64,000 nucleotides of DNA from JABDMH01 sp965223025 (GCA_965223025.1 CBDCVP010000023.1:496001-560000), one strand, 5' to 3'; shown: positions 17,503 to 26,531, counted from the first letter of the stretch. The notes: a model not told the origin generated them from the sequence alone. Numbers and translations are program-made.

Positions 17503-17865
17503 TTATTCCTCCTCGTTCAAGTCATTCAGAAGTGCTTTCAAGTCTTCGATGTCAATTTTTTCTTCCTTTACAAAGTGCGACAGAAGATCGACCGGTGAGT
17601 TTGAAAAATAGTCGCTAATCAACTTACCGAACATTTTTCTACGATAGGCAGATTTTTTCAATATGGGGAAGTACCGATGCGTATTGCCATAAGCTTCGTG
17701 CCCGACCATTCCTTCACGCTCTAATTTGCGCACTATTGAAGAAACTGTGTTGTAGGGCGGCTTCGGCTCCGGTATTTCTTCGAGGATGTTTTTTACAAAG
17801 GCGGCTTTTAATCTCCACAGAATCTGCATGATTTCTTCCTCCCGTGGTGTCAGTGTTCGTTTCAT
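17503..17865 (-). CDS. BlaI/MecI/CopY family transcriptional repressor
   Basis: A 120-residue winged-helix repressor. The start MKRTLTPREEEIMQILWRL, the recognition helix region PPYNTVSSIVRKLEREGMV and the wing GHEAYGNTHRYFPIL are typical; the C-terminal ~45 residues form the dimerisation helix and contain the usual cleavage region for the paired M56 protease. Two 15-bp palindromes directly upstream (17880-17894, 17899-17913) are its probable operators, so it should repress its own operon with the M56 gene. Confidence 0.93.
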   Translation of the reverse strand: MKRTLTPREEEIMQILWRLKAAFVKNILEEIPEPKPPYNTVSSIVRKLEREGMVGHEAYGNTHRYFPILKKSAYRRKMFGKLISDYFSNSPVDLLSHFVKEEKIDIEDLKALLNDLNEEE

Positions 17866-17879
17866 AGTGACAATGTATT

Positions 17880-17894
17880 AACTAAATATTAGTT
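17880..17894. promoter_or_regulatory. BlaI-type operator 1
   Basis: AACTAA-ATA-TTAGTT is a perfect 6-bp inverted repeat, 14 bp before the start codon of the BlaI-like gene. It is nearly identical to the next palindrome 19 bp away. Confidence 0.75.
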
Positions 17895-17898
17895 TGTC

Positions 17899-17913
17899 AA
17901 CTAAATTTTAGTT
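17899..17913. promoter_or_regulatory. BlaI-type operator 2
   Basis: AACTAAA-T-TTTAGTT is a perfect 7-bp inverted repeat. Start-to-start distance to operator 1 is 19 bp, about two helical turns, so both dimers would sit on the same DNA face. Confidence 0.75.
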
Positions 17914-18292
17914 AAAATATCAATTTTAACAGTTCGGGCCCTGAATATTGGAGGGTTTATGAAGAATTGTATGCCACATGATCCTATCAAACAATGAGAT
18001 CTTCCACACAAGATTGTGGAGGACGGCTGCGAGAATTTGGGGTGCATGAGCCCTGCAAGTCAGAGTCGGATGCACGTCATTTTGTACTCGTCATAGCATG
18101 CTAGCCGGAAATTGTGGCATTCTGAAATGTGCCGATTTGGATGAGATTTGCACTTTTCCCAGATTGGATGTTGCCTGAGTATCAGCCGATTGGGAGTGTG
18201 AAAAAAATCGCTAAACTACCGTTTATGATTTGTCAATCTTTCGTAATGCACACAACATTCCTATTTTGTGCTAGATGCATAAAACCTGATTT
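17914..18292. other. Intergenic region, nothing recognised
   Basis: Divergent spacer between the BlaI-like gene and the YciI-like gene. The first part holds the promoter of the former by position. No gene or RNA seen. Confidence 0.5.
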
Positions 18293-18580
18293 ATGAGATA
18301 CTACATATTATTTTATAAAGTGGTTGACAATTATATCGAGAAGCGTGCACCCTACAGAGAGGTTCATTTGTCACATGCCCGAGCTTCTCAAGATCGTGGA
18401 GAGATGATACTTGGGGGAGCCTATGCCGATCCAGCCGATGGTGCTGCCATTGTGTTTAAAGGAGACGATTCATCGGTTGCAGAGCAATTTGCCGAGGGGG
18501 ATCCGTATGTGCAAAATGGATTGATTACAGATTGGTGGGTTCGAGAATGGACCGTAGTGATCAATGCTTTTGAATCCTAG
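18293..18580 (+). CDS. YciI-like family protein
   Basis: A 95-residue cytoplasmic protein of the YciI (dimeric alpha/beta barrel) fold. The N-terminal strand MRYYILFYKVV, the helix with REVHLSHARASQDRGEMILGGAYAD and the strand GLITDWWVREWTVV match the family. The conserved His in the helix (H28 region) is present. Family members are thought to act in degradation of small chlorinated or other aromatic compounds, but most have no known reaction. It stands alone; the next gene starts 334 bp later. Confidence 0.8.
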   Translation: MRYYILFYKVVDNYIEKRAPYREVHLSHARASQDRGEMILGGAYADPADGAAIVFKGDDSSVAEQFAEGDPYVQNGLITDWWVREWTVVINAFES

Positions 18581-18914
18581 AAAGCACAAGCATCTATTGA
18601 CCATCTGGAGATGAGGATGTCTTGCTGAGTGGATGACCGAAGCATCCGCCTTTATGCGGGTGGGTGAATATGCCGCAGCTATAAGCAAGAAACTGCCATT
18701 GCGGGTGAGCTGGAAATTGAGAGCACCCTTACCGATGTGATGCCAGCATCAGCATGCAGAGGAATTCCTAGTGGAGCATTGGACAAGACAATCATTTTTC
18801 ATTCTTTGTTTTGAAATCTGACTACTTTTGCGGTTATCGGTATCTCCTCACCAGCAAGGGAAAATGAAAGTTTCTCTGTGTTTGGATTGAGAGATACTGC
18901 CAAAAGGGAGATTC
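18581..18914. other. Intergenic region before the aldehyde dehydrogenase gene
   Basis: No gene was seen. It holds a promoter-like element at 18823-18830. Confidence 0.5.
18823..18830 (+). promoter_or_regulatory. Candidate -7 promoter element (TACTTTTG)
   Basis: Full match to TAnnTTTG, 84 bp before the aldehyde dehydrogenase ATG. TTG triplets lie 9 and 14 bp upstream, closer than usual for a -33 box. It would drive the three-gene cluster that follows. Confidence 0.35.
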
Positions 18915-20309
18915 ATGGCCAGGCATTTTCAAACCATCACACCCATTGACGGCACCGTCTACCTCGAGCGTGATTATGCGGACTCAAGGCAGATAGCAGG
19001 TGCGCTGGATGCCGCACGGAAGGCTCATGTGTCATGGAAGCGCACCGGTATTCCTGAGCGTGCCGATCTGTGCCGCAAAGTGGTTCAGTATTTTTTAGAT
19101 CATCAGACGGAGATCGCCTATGAATTGACCATGCAAATGGGGCGTCCAATTCGGTATTCGCCTGCTGAGATTACCGGAGGTTTTCTGGAACGGGCAACTT
19201 ATATGATAGACGTTGCTGAGCAGGCACTGGCGGATGACATCATGGAGGATTCTGATTCTTTCAAGAAATTCGTACGGCGAGAGCCTCTTGGTAGCGTCAT
19301 GGTTTTGTCTCCCTGGAATTACCCCTATCTCACATCTGTGAATGCAGTCATTCCAGCCGTTATGGCTGGCAACTGTGTGATACTCAAACATGCTCAACAA
19401 ACACCGCTTTGCGCTGAAAGGTATGAAGCTGCCTTCAGGTCGGCAGGTATGCCTGATGGGGTATTTCAATCTTTGCACCTCGACCATGATCAGGTGGCCT
19501 CCATCATTGCCGACCCTAGGATTGATCATGTCTCCTTTACCGGATCGGTCACTGGGGGCATGGCGGTGCAAAAAGCGCTCATTGATCGGTTTGTCTCTCC
19601 AGGTCTTGAGTTGGGAGGCAAAGATCCGGCCTATGTACGTGCTGACGCTGATATATCTTATGCAGTGGATCAACTGGTCGATGGGTCTTTTTTCAATAGT
19701 GGGCAGTCTTGCTGTGGAGTGGAGCGCATCTACGTGCACGACCAGGTTTACCAAGATTTTGTAGAGGGATTCGTTGCCGTCACCAGGCAATACCAACTTG
19801 GGGATCCACGTGAAGCTTCTACGACCCTTGGACCCATGGTGAGTGTTCGTGCGGCTGATTTTGCCCGGCAGCAAATTGCGGCTGCAGAACAGCAAGGAGC
19901 GAAAGCATTGATCGATCTGCATACTTTTAATCCCAATGCACTAGGTCCGGCATATATGGCACCCCAAGTGTTGGTGGATGTCGACCATAGTATGTCCATC
20001 ATGACTGAAGAGACCTTTGCTCCCGTAGTAGGCATTATGCCCGTTAAAAATGACGAGGAGGCCTTAAAGTTGATGAATGATAGCCCCTATGGATTGACAG
20101 CATCTATCTGGACACGAGACCAGGAGGTAGCCCAGCAGATCAGCTCTGAGGTGCATACAGGCACTTGCTATTTAAATCGTTGCGATTATCTCGATCCTGC
20201 CTTAGCCTGGAGTGGTGTCAAAGATTCGGGTGTAGGTTGTACTTTATCGCATTGGGGGTACCTGCATCTTACCAGACCAAAGTCCTTTCACTTTAAATTA
20301 CCCTCATGA
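18915..20309 (+). CDS. NAD(P)-dependent aldehyde dehydrogenase
   Basis: A 464-residue enzyme of the aldehyde dehydrogenase superfamily, oxidising an aldehyde to the acid. The cofactor segment is LSPWNYPYLTSVNAVIPAV, the Rossmann loop FTGSVTGG, the general base E232 in LELGGKDPAYV and the nucleophile C266 in NSGQSCCGVERI. TEETFAPVVG and a normal C-terminus follow, so it looks active. It resembles succinate-semialdehyde or related short dehydrogenases. The next gene, a glutamine amidotransferase, overlaps the stop codon by 4 bp (ATGA), which points to a joint pathway, possibly of a gamma-glutamylated amine or amino acid. Confidence 0.93.
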   Translation: MARHFQTITPIDGTVYLERDYADSRQIAGALDAARKAHVSWKRTGIPERADLCRKVVQYFLDHQTEIAYELTMQMGRPIRYSPAEITGGFLERATYMIDVAEQALADDIMEDSDSFKKFVRREPLGSVMVLSPWNYPYLTSVNAVIPAVMAGNCVILKHAQQTPLCAERYEAAFRSAGMPDGVFQSLHLDHDQVASIIADPRIDHVSFTGSVTGGMAVQKALIDRFVSPGLELGGKDPAYVRADADISYAVDQLVDGSFFNSGQSCCGVERIYVHDQVYQDFVEGFVAVTRQYQLGDPREASTTLGPMVSVRAADFARQQIAAAEQQGAKALIDLHTFNPNALGPAYMAPQVLVDVDHSMSIMTEETFAPVVGIMPVKNDEEALKLMNDSPYGLTASIWTRDQEVAQQISSEVHTGTCYLNRCDYLDPALAWSGVKDSGVGCTLSHWGYLHLTRPKSFHFKLPS

Positions 20310-21034
20310 CCGTTGGTCTGTTGCTTTGCGATCATGTCGATCCCGATCTGGTGGATGCACATAGCACCTATACCGATATGTTTAGACAGCTTCTTCCAGG
20401 CTTGACATTCAATGTGTATCCGGTCTGTGATGGCATTTTTCCTCCTGATCCTGGCGCATGCGACGCTTATATGGTCAATGGATCTCGTCACTCAGTATAT
20501 GATCCTGAGGACTGGATCACTGACCTCATGGATTTCGTGAGAATGGTTCATCTGAAGCGGATACCCTATATAGGTATCTGCTTTGGCCATCAGTTGTTGG
20601 CAGAAGCGTTGGGTGGGGAAGTTAAAAAAGCCGAAACAGGGTGGTGTGTGGGTGTTCATCGGTTTGAGATCACAAGAATTATGGACTGGATGCGACCTTC
20701 CGCTGCCAGTATTCAGCTGTTGATGATGTGTCAGGATCAGGTGCATATGCTCCCGCCTAAAGCTACCATCTTAGGGAGCACAAAAGAGTGCCCCATAGGT
20801 ATGTTCCTGGTAGATGATCACATGCTCGGAATTCAGGCTCATCCCGAGTTTTCCATAGAATATGAGACGACCCTACTCAAGAAGAGGAGCCTGAGGATCG
20901 GTGAGGAGAAAACCAATGTTGCGCTTCAAAGTTTGGGGGCTCAATTGGATGATCACCGGATTTCAGGTTGGATTTTGAACTTTCTAAAAGCACTCCTCAA
21001 ATCTGAATCTGCGAAAATGTCTATCTTGGAATAA
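20306..21034 (+). CDS. Class I glutamine amidotransferase-like hydrolase
   Basis: A 242-residue protein with a complete class I amidotransferase triad: C92 in GICFGHQLLAEALGG and H179/E181 in QAHPEFS. Such free-standing domains hydrolyse gamma-glutamyl amides or glutamine; GMP-synthase-like solo proteins are the nearest type. It overlaps the aldehyde dehydrogenase gene by 4 bp, so translation is coupled. The pairing recalls the putrescine (Puu) pathway, in which an aldehyde dehydrogenase and a gamma-glutamyl-GABA hydrolase act in turn; this is an analogy, not a demonstrated identity. Confidence 0.85.
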   Translation: MTVGLLLCDHVDPDLVDAHSTYTDMFRQLLPGLTFNVYPVCDGIFPPDPGACDAYMVNGSRHSVYDPEDWITDLMDFVRMVHLKRIPYIGICFGHQLLAEALGGEVKKAETGWCVGVHRFEITRIMDWMRPSAASIQLLMMCQDQVHMLPPKATILGSTKECPIGMFLVDDHMLGIQAHPEFSIEYETTLLKKRSLRIGEEKTNVALQSLGAQLDDHRISGWILNFLKALLKSESAKMSILE

Positions 21035-21043
21035 ATCAATGAC

Positions 21044-21373
21044 ATGGCAGTCAACGAAGAGTATGTGGCATTTATCAAGGATCAGATGTCAGAATTGGAT
21101 TCGTTTGTCACAAAGAGGATGTTTGGAGGTGTCGGCTTTTTTCGAGAGGGGATCATGTTTGGGATGATAGGGGACGGAAAATTTCGGCTTCGGGTCGACG
21201 ACAAGAATAGGGCAAACTTTGAGGCATATGAAATGGAACCCTATCTATCTGGTAAGAAGGGAAAAAGCATGCCTTACTATGAAGTGCCGATTGAGATCAT
21301 TGAGGATCGACACACGCTAGCTCAATGGGCTAATACCGCATTCGAAGTGGCGAAAGAAAACAAGAAAAAATGA
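21044..21373 (+). CDS. TfoX/Sxy N-terminal domain protein
   Basis: A 109-residue protein matching the TfoX N-terminal domain: SFVTKRMFGGVGFFREGIMFGMIGDGKFRLRVDD and PYYEVPIEIIEDRHTLAQWANTAFEVA. Single-domain members are widespread and mostly of unknown function, and the competence role of full-length TfoX should not be transferred. It starts 10 bp after the amidotransferase gene and is probably the third gene of that operon. Confidence 0.88.
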   Translation: MAVNEEYVAFIKDQMSELDSFVTKRMFGGVGFFREGIMFGMIGDGKFRLRVDDKNRANFEAYEMEPYLSGKKGKSMPYYEVPIEIIEDRHTLAQWANTAFEVAKENKKK

Positions 21374-21859
21374 CATACTTCAGCTTCATCCGCTGAATTA
21401 TCGAGAGACCTTTGGTTGTCAGAATAGTATGGACTGATTTGAATAGGTTTCCAAGAATGTAATGATATCAATTCTCCCTAAAGCAGATAACTTACAGTTG
21501 AACCAATATACTTTGTTCAGGAAAATGTTTATTTGGTTTCACTGCGAGGTGATGTATGATGATCCGCTCCTACTGATTTGATTAGCATACTTCAAAAGAC
21601 ATGAGACCTGGCACGTGTTGCTTATCCCATCCCTTTGCCCACTTAGATTTGTTCGATTTCCTTTCTTTTTTATTGAGACAGCCACTGCCGCCTATAAGAT
21701 GGTAAGATGTCGGTGATTACCACACCGCTAAAAACAGTCCAGCACCAAATAATTCGATAGATATTTTTTAGGGTGTAGGACATCTATCCCCTGCTAATAC
21801 ACATTCATATGTTGGCATGAAAAAAATAGCTAAACGCCGTGTCGACAATTGCCCCAACT
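21374..21859. other. Intergenic region, nothing recognised
   Basis: About 490 bp without a convincing frame, repeat or RNA. Base composition is more AT-rich than the genes around it. Confidence 0.45.
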
Positions 21860-22060
21860 GATGTGAAACTCAGGTCTAGATGATTACACTGTGCTCACCG
21901 GATGAGCCAAGGGCAGCAAGTGTTATGATGCGAATTTATGACAATAAAATTTATCACTATGAGAATCTCGAGGATGTTTTTTCCTCGGGTGACACTCAGC
22001 TAGAATGAGCGAACTGCATTGCCACAGAAAAGTACTGCGGTTGGCTCCGAAAATCTGCAA
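21860..22060 (+). pseudogene. Decayed duplicate of the 22264-22644 gene start and leader
   Basis: The leader (TGTGAAAC, then TAGATGATT, then CTGTG) and the start region (ATGAGAATCTC followed by TGTTTTTTC) reappear in the same order around 21860-21990 and around 22178-22290. After ATGAGAATCTC at about 21959 the frame is soon lost, with a stop within ~20 codons, and similarity fades after ~22050. I read this as a degraded tandem duplication; the right end is approximate. Confidence 0.55.
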
Positions 22061-22263
22061 AGTCATCTCTGTAGATTTTAGCATTGAGTTGATGGATGAA
22101 AAGACCTTATAAAAATCTGCCTGACTTGGTTTAGGAAATATTTCTTGCATTAGGGTCGACTATCATCTCACTTGGTGTGAAACATCAGATATAGATGATT
22201 GCGCTGTGTGATGAATGTGAATATTATTTAACTAAATTAATTAACAACAAAATTTTATCAATT

Positions 22264-22644
22264 ATGAGAATCTCAATGCTGTTTTTTCTTTTTTTAGGAA
22301 TATTATCCTTAGATGCTTCGGCACAAACCTTTCAAAAAAGAACCGTTAGCTCGGGTTACGCTGGTAAGATGTGTCATTTGAGGGCATATTTTAAGGTTAA
22401 AACTTCGAGTTCAAAATGTTGGCATGCAGAGTTGTCTGTACAGACGCACAATAAGAACATAAAGAGCGTGGCCTTTTATATCGACAATAAATTAGTGGGA
22501 AAGGATAATACTTACCCTTTTCAGTGGAAGGGATCTCAAGTCAAGCCTGGTAATCGAAAGTTTAAAGCGGTGATAGAGAGCACTGACTGCAATTATTTGA
22601 ATTGGCAATCCAGGACGGCATACGTGTGGCCTTGCGTTAATTAG
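22264..22644 (+). CDS. Small secreted Ig-like domain protein
   Basis: A 126-residue exported protein. Residues 1-21 are a signal peptide (MRISMLFFLFLGILSLDASAQ). The frame is open upstream to 22195, but the ATG at 22264 gives the signal peptide and is the one conserved in the decayed copy upstream. The mature part has strands KSVAFYIDNKLVGKDNTYPF and GNRKFKAVIEST, as in bacterial Ig-like folds, and five Cys that could form disulfides. No enzyme motif. Function unknown; a surface or secreted binding protein is plausible. Confidence 0.75.
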   Translation: MRISMLFFLFLGILSLDASAQTFQKRTVSSGYAGKMCHLRAYFKVKTSSSKCWHAELSVQTHNKNIKSVAFYIDNKLVGKDNTYPFQWKGSQVKPGNRKFKAVIESTDCNYLNWQSRTAYVWPCVN

Positions 22645-22677
22645 GTGAATATAATCTCATTCAAAGATTATTCAAGT

Positions 22678-22703
22678 GGGCTCCTCTCAGATCTGAGGAG
22701 TCC
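22678..22703 (+). terminator. Probable terminator after the small secreted protein
   Basis: GGGCTCCTC and GAGGAGTCC pair over 9 bp with one G-T wobble around an 8-nt loop, followed by the T-rich GCTTTCTGTTTATT. It starts 34 bp after the stop codon. Confidence 0.6.
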
Positions 22704-22898
22704 GCTTTCTGTTTATTAGGAGTGGGATTGGCCCAGGCGTGCAAGTCATGCGACTTCTCATTCATACCAATACGGCAGATATGACCATGGAACCGGTGGA
22801 CTGGACATTCGAAATTTGTGCTAACTTTAAGAATCATGCGATGAGTTGAGTGGTTGACTTAAGTTCGCTGGTAATCTTTCAAAGTATTGTGGCAGATG

Positions 22899-23561
22899 AT
22901 GGGAATTAAAGTGATCGTATTCGGATCAACCGGAATGGTGGGAGAGGGGGTCGCCCATGAATGCAAATTGGACGATAGAGTAACATCTATCCTTTTGATC
23001 AATCGCCGCCCTTCCATGCTCGAAAGCGATAAGATAACGGAGATCATCCACAAGGATTTTTTTGATCTGTCGGCGATTGACGATCAATTGTCGGGTTACA
23101 ACGCTTGTTTTTTTTGTATGGGTATTTCATCTGTGGGACAGAAAGAGGACCACTATCGAAAAATGACTTATGACCTGACGCTATACATGGCCAAGATACT
23201 GTTGGCAAAGAATCCAGATATGACTTTCATCTATGTTTCGGGTGCAGGTACGGACGGCGGTGAGCAGGGACGAAGCATGTGGGCCAGGGTCAAGGGAAAA
23301 ACAGAAAACGAGGTGCTGGGCCTGGGGTTTAAAGATGCTTACGCATTCCGTCCGGGATATATTCACCCTACTGAGGGCTTAAAGAATGCCTATCGAGTAT
23401 ATCAGTGGTTGGGATTCCTCTATCCGCTCTTACGGACTCTTTTTCCAAAATATGTGACAACCTTAAAGGAGATCGGCCAAGCTATGATCAACGTCAGTCT
23501 GGTGCCCAAGCCCAACAAGATCGTAGAGTGTCGCGACATTGTTCGTCTGGCAAATGATTGA
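22899..23561 (+). CDS. NAD(P)-binding Rossmann-fold (SDR-like) protein
   Basis: A 220-residue atypical short-chain dehydrogenase-like protein. The nucleotide-binding loop is FGSTGMVGEG near the N-terminus, followed by strand LLINRRP. FIYVSGAGTD replaces the usual active-site strand, and FRPGYIHP follows. The tyrosine-lysine pair of classical SDRs is not evident, so it belongs to the NAD(P)H-binding/epimerase-like group. A frame is open from 22887; ATG 22899 puts the first strand (IKVIVFGS) at the normal place. Substrate unknown. It converges with the propeller gene on the other strand. Confidence 0.8.
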   Translation: MGIKVIVFGSTGMVGEGVAHECKLDDRVTSILLINRRPSMLESDKITEIIHKDFFDLSAIDDQLSGYNACFFCMGISSVGQKEDHYRKMTYDLTLYMAKILLAKNPDMTFIYVSGAGTDGGEQGRSMWARVKGKTENEVLGLGFKDAYAFRPGYIHPTEGLKNAYRVYQWLGFLYPLLRTLFPKYVTTLKEIGQAMINVSLVPKPNKIVECRDIVRLAND

Positions 23562-23670
23562 GCCATAAAACACAGAAAACATTGGGAAAAAGTTCCACCG
23601 GCTCGATCAGATAGTGAACGATGTTGCTCCCAGACTCAATGATCCAAGCAGGTACCTCAGTGAGCAGCTT

Positions 23671-24990
23671 TCACTTAGAAAGTACGTGAATAATGGACAT
23701 TTGACGAGTCCCATTTTCTGCAATTCCAGGAACGAGGATGGCATCGTTGGTGCGGTTCCAACGTGGGGCAGGATCGATCCTAATATCTCCACTGAAAGAT
23801 CCTTTGTTAATACCTTCACTCATTGCATAAGCCCCATCACTCATCCTGTAGATAGTATAGTGGTTTTTGGAAGACTTACCATAACCGTTGGCAAACCATT
23901 TGCCATTGGGAGATAGAGAAACATCGCCTTCAGGCTTTGGAAAAATAGTTGGATTACCGAGCTGGCCTACAATTTTCCTGGTCTCCACATTATAAAGGAC
24001 CTGCTTGTCCTTATTGCCATCTTTGCCCTTCTGACTGCCAATCAATATGTGGCCCTTGGCGCCCCATTCGGGATGCCCTCCGATAAATGTGTCGTGCAGT
24101 ACCAGATCACTGCCATCAACATTCATTGAGCACGGAGTATTCACTTTATCACCTTTGTTGGTCATGCGTTTACTCCATCCCGCTCTCACAAAAAAGTAGA
24201 TCCTATCGCTATTTCGATTCCAAAGGGTATGATTGATGAATAGACCTGTGTGATCAAGATTCGGCCTGCTTTCTTTAAGAGCTGCTTCCAACTGGTGGTA
24301 CGAAACCAATAACCTTTTCTTTCGGGATTTGATGTCGACCAAGAATATGCCGTCATTTTTCGGGGCTATTTCATCCCTGGACCAATCCAGTGCATCCGGA
24401 TATCCAGTCACCAACCGCAATCGAGCTAGTCGGCCGTAATTGATGGCAAGAAAGGCTGAGCCATCCGCGGCAACGCCACTATTACCGATGGGTGTATCAT
24501 CGTACTTATATTCTCCGATGCGCTTTCTCTTTTCGATATCATATAAGACTGTAAATACTTCGCCAGTCGTGATGTCTCTGTCGTTAAAGAAAAATTGTGA
24601 TTCCGGTTCCAGTGGATTCCAGTAGAACATGGTTCCTTGTTGGGGATTCCAGGCATGGCATTTATCCAATTTTATGATCTTATTATGGTCTTTGGTGTCG
24701 ATCAAGATAACGGTGGCAAATTCCTCTGGCTTTGGCAATCGATCAATGATGTCGACTTCCAATCCGAGAATATAACGTCCACTTGCATTCCAGGGAATGG
24801 TCTGACATTGACCTATGTAACCAAAAAAATGATGCTTAGCACCGAACGTGATTTGTTCAATTTCTAGATCAAAAGATGCACGCTGCTCCACAGCTTCATC
24901 TGAGTTGTGGCTGGATGGTTCCGTTCCTGCAAAGTAGGATTGCACAATGAGGGCGAAAATCCACCAAGCATGACTTGTAAAGATGGTCAT
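23671..24990 (-). CDS. Secreted beta-propeller protein (oligogalacturonate lyase/TolB-like)
   Basis: A 439-residue exported protein with a hydrophobic N-terminus (MTIFTSHAWWIFALIVQSYFAG). The body repeats TolB/propeller units, for instance NSGVAADGSAFLAINYGRL, DGIFLVDIKSRKKRLLV, CSMNVDGSDLVLHD, GDVSLSPNGKWFANGYG and APRWNRTNDAILVPG. The layout resembles propellers of the oligogalacturonate lyase type and related uncharacterised proteins; I cannot confirm the metal-binding histidines. It is the last gene of a minus-strand cluster with an oxidoreductase, a sugar isomerase-like protein and SusCD, so it probably acts on the same carbohydrate. Confidence 0.7.
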   Translation of the reverse strand: MTIFTSHAWWIFALIVQSYFAGTEPSSHNSDEAVEQRASFDLEIEQITFGAKHHFFGYIGQCQTIPWNASGRYILGLEVDIIDRLPKPEEFATVILIDTKDHNKIIKLDKCHAWNPQQGTMFYWNPLEPESQFFFNDRDITTGEVFTVLYDIEKRKRIGEYKYDDTPIGNSGVAADGSAFLAINYGRLARLRLVTGYPDALDWSRDEIAPKNDGIFLVDIKSRKKRLLVSYHQLEAALKESRPNLDHTGLFINHTLWNRNSDRIYFFVRAGWSKRMTNKGDKVNTPCSMNVDGSDLVLHDTFIGGHPEWGAKGHILIGSQKGKDGNKDKQVLYNVETRKIVGQLGNPTIFPKPEGDVSLSPNGKWFANGYGKSSKNHYTIYRMSDGAYAMSEGINKGSFSGDIRIDPAPRWNRTNDAILVPGIAENGTRQMSIIHVLSK

Positions 24991-25041
24991 TTTCTATTAA
25001 GCTACATGGATCATGAATGCGAGAACTATCAGAAACGCCAT

Positions 25042-26508
25042 CTACACAGATTTTGCCGATGGAATATCAAAAGCTTCCCTTCTCGGATCCCTGAGTAGTC
25101 TGTTCGCTTCGACTGAGTAGTCTCCCACAAATTTTTCAGTGTCACCATCAAATCTTAGCCAAGGCCCTACGGTATAGTCTGCCCTGTCTTGGGGGATGCC
25201 CATACCATCTGTTGCAATATCATGAAGCTTCATAAACTCCTCGTAAGCCAGATCATTATCGCCAAATCGACCTGCCTTGGCATTGAAGGGAACTTTTTCA
25301 CCAAGCCGATAGGATATGTTCATCAAGTGACCCAATGTGCAACTGTAGTGTGCGTCGTACATCGTACCATTGGCCATTTTTGGATCATTTGCGCGGCAGG
25401 CACTGACAAAGCTTCCGAAAGCACCACCTGGTGTAATCTCCACTTCATTGATGGATACATTCCGGGGTTGACTGCCGTTCTTAGAGATGTATTCTCCATC
25501 CCACAGTTTTCCTCCGTCCTCAAAATAGAATCTGTTTGTCACTTCTTTCTGATATCCTTCGTAGTTCACGTTTCTCACATTAAAGAAGACATATTGACCA
25601 TTGGCAAATTCTGCCAGGGCAAACATGGTGTTGGGTGTTTCTCCCTGATCTCCCCAGCCAAACCTTCCTCCTAGAGCCATCACACGAATTGGATGAGTGT
25701 TTTCAACTTCCTCATCAAGTGCCCAGTACGCCACATCCAACTGGTGGGTTCCTTGATTATTTAGTTCTCCATTTCCTACGCCCCAGAACCAATGCCAATT
25801 GTAGTGAACGAGGTTCTTATGAAAACGATCAATGACAGCAGGACCTTTCCAAAGGTTCCAATCGAGGTGATCAGGTGGATTTGAATAGGGTTCAAAACCA
25901 ATCGTATTTCTAGGCTTACATGCAAAACCATGTGAAACCTTCAATTTGCCGTACTTGCCTGATCGAATGTCGGAAACCTGTCTCGACCATTTGGTGTCAC
26001 TACGCCTTTGAGTGCCGTGCTGAACGACGATTCCATATTTTTCAGTAGCTGCTAGAGCTATCCTCCCTTCGTAAATATCGTGGCTCGCCGGCTTTTCGAC
26101 ATAGCAGTGCTTTTTTGCTTGAGCAGCCCAAATGACCATCAAAGAGTGCCAATGGTTTGGTGTTGCGCAAGAAATCGCATCCACCTCTCTATCATCAAGT
26201 ACTGTTCGGACATCAGTGACCCCTTTGACATTCTTACTGTTTTGGCCATTTTGCCTCAGATCATGAACACGAGCATCAAGCACTTGGCTATCTGGATCCA
26301 CGAGATACACCACCTCGACATTGTCCTGACCGTCGAAGCCCCTTATATGACTTTTTCCTCGTCCATTCACTCCACATACAGCGACTCTAAATCGATCATT
26401 AGCGCCAAGAATGGAGGAATATGATTTGGCACTCATGGCCATGGTTCCCAGGCTTAACCCGGCTGTGCCGAGGGCACTTTTCTTAATAAAATCTCTTCTA
26501 TGTGTCAT
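25042..26508 (-). CDS. Tat-exported Gfo/Idh/MocA family oxidoreductase
   Basis: A 488-residue NAD(P)-dependent sugar oxidoreductase. The N-terminus carries a twin-arginine signal (THRRDFIKKSALGTAGLS), so it is folded in the cytoplasm, with cofactor, and then exported. The Rossmann loop is VAVCGVNGRGKSH, and the family motif EKP appears as CYVEKPASHD. The C-terminal domain with NNQGTHQLDVAYWAL holds the likely catalytic His/Asp. Exported members in this phylum oxidise sugar hydroxyls, often at C3 of glycosides. It lies 23 bp from the sugar isomerase-like gene upstream, in the SusCD cluster. Confidence 0.9.
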   Translation of the reverse strand: MTHRRDFIKKSALGTAGLSLGTMAMSAKSYSSILGANDRFRVAVCGVNGRGKSHIRGFDGQDNVEVVYLVDPDSQVLDARVHDLRQNGQNSKNVKGVTDVRTVLDDREVDAISCATPNHWHSLMVIWAAQAKKHCYVEKPASHDIYEGRIALAATEKYGIVVQHGTQRRSDTKWSRQVSDIRSGKYGKLKVSHGFACKPRNTIGFEPYSNPPDHLDWNLWKGPAVIDRFHKNLVHYNWHWFWGVGNGELNNQGTHQLDVAYWALDEEVENTHPIRVMALGGRFGWGDQGETPNTMFALAEFANGQYVFFNVRNVNYEGYQKEVTNRFYFEDGGKLWDGEYISKNGSQPRNVSINEVEITPGGAFGSFVSACRANDPKMANGTMYDAHYSCTLGHLMNISYRLGEKVPFNAKAGRFGDNDLAYEEFMKLHDIATDGMGIPQDRADYTVGPWLRFDGDTEKFVGDYSVEANRLLRDPRREAFDIPSAKSV

Positions 26509-26531
26509 TTTCTGTGTATTTAATGGATAGG

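Noticed and set aside
19095..19922. 275-codon minus-strand ORF
   Set aside because: Antisense to the aldehyde dehydrogenase gene, which has all catalytic motifs; no features of its own.
21923..22150. 75-codon minus-strand ORF
   Set aside because: Lies over the decayed duplicate of the secreted protein gene, on the opposite strand; no features.
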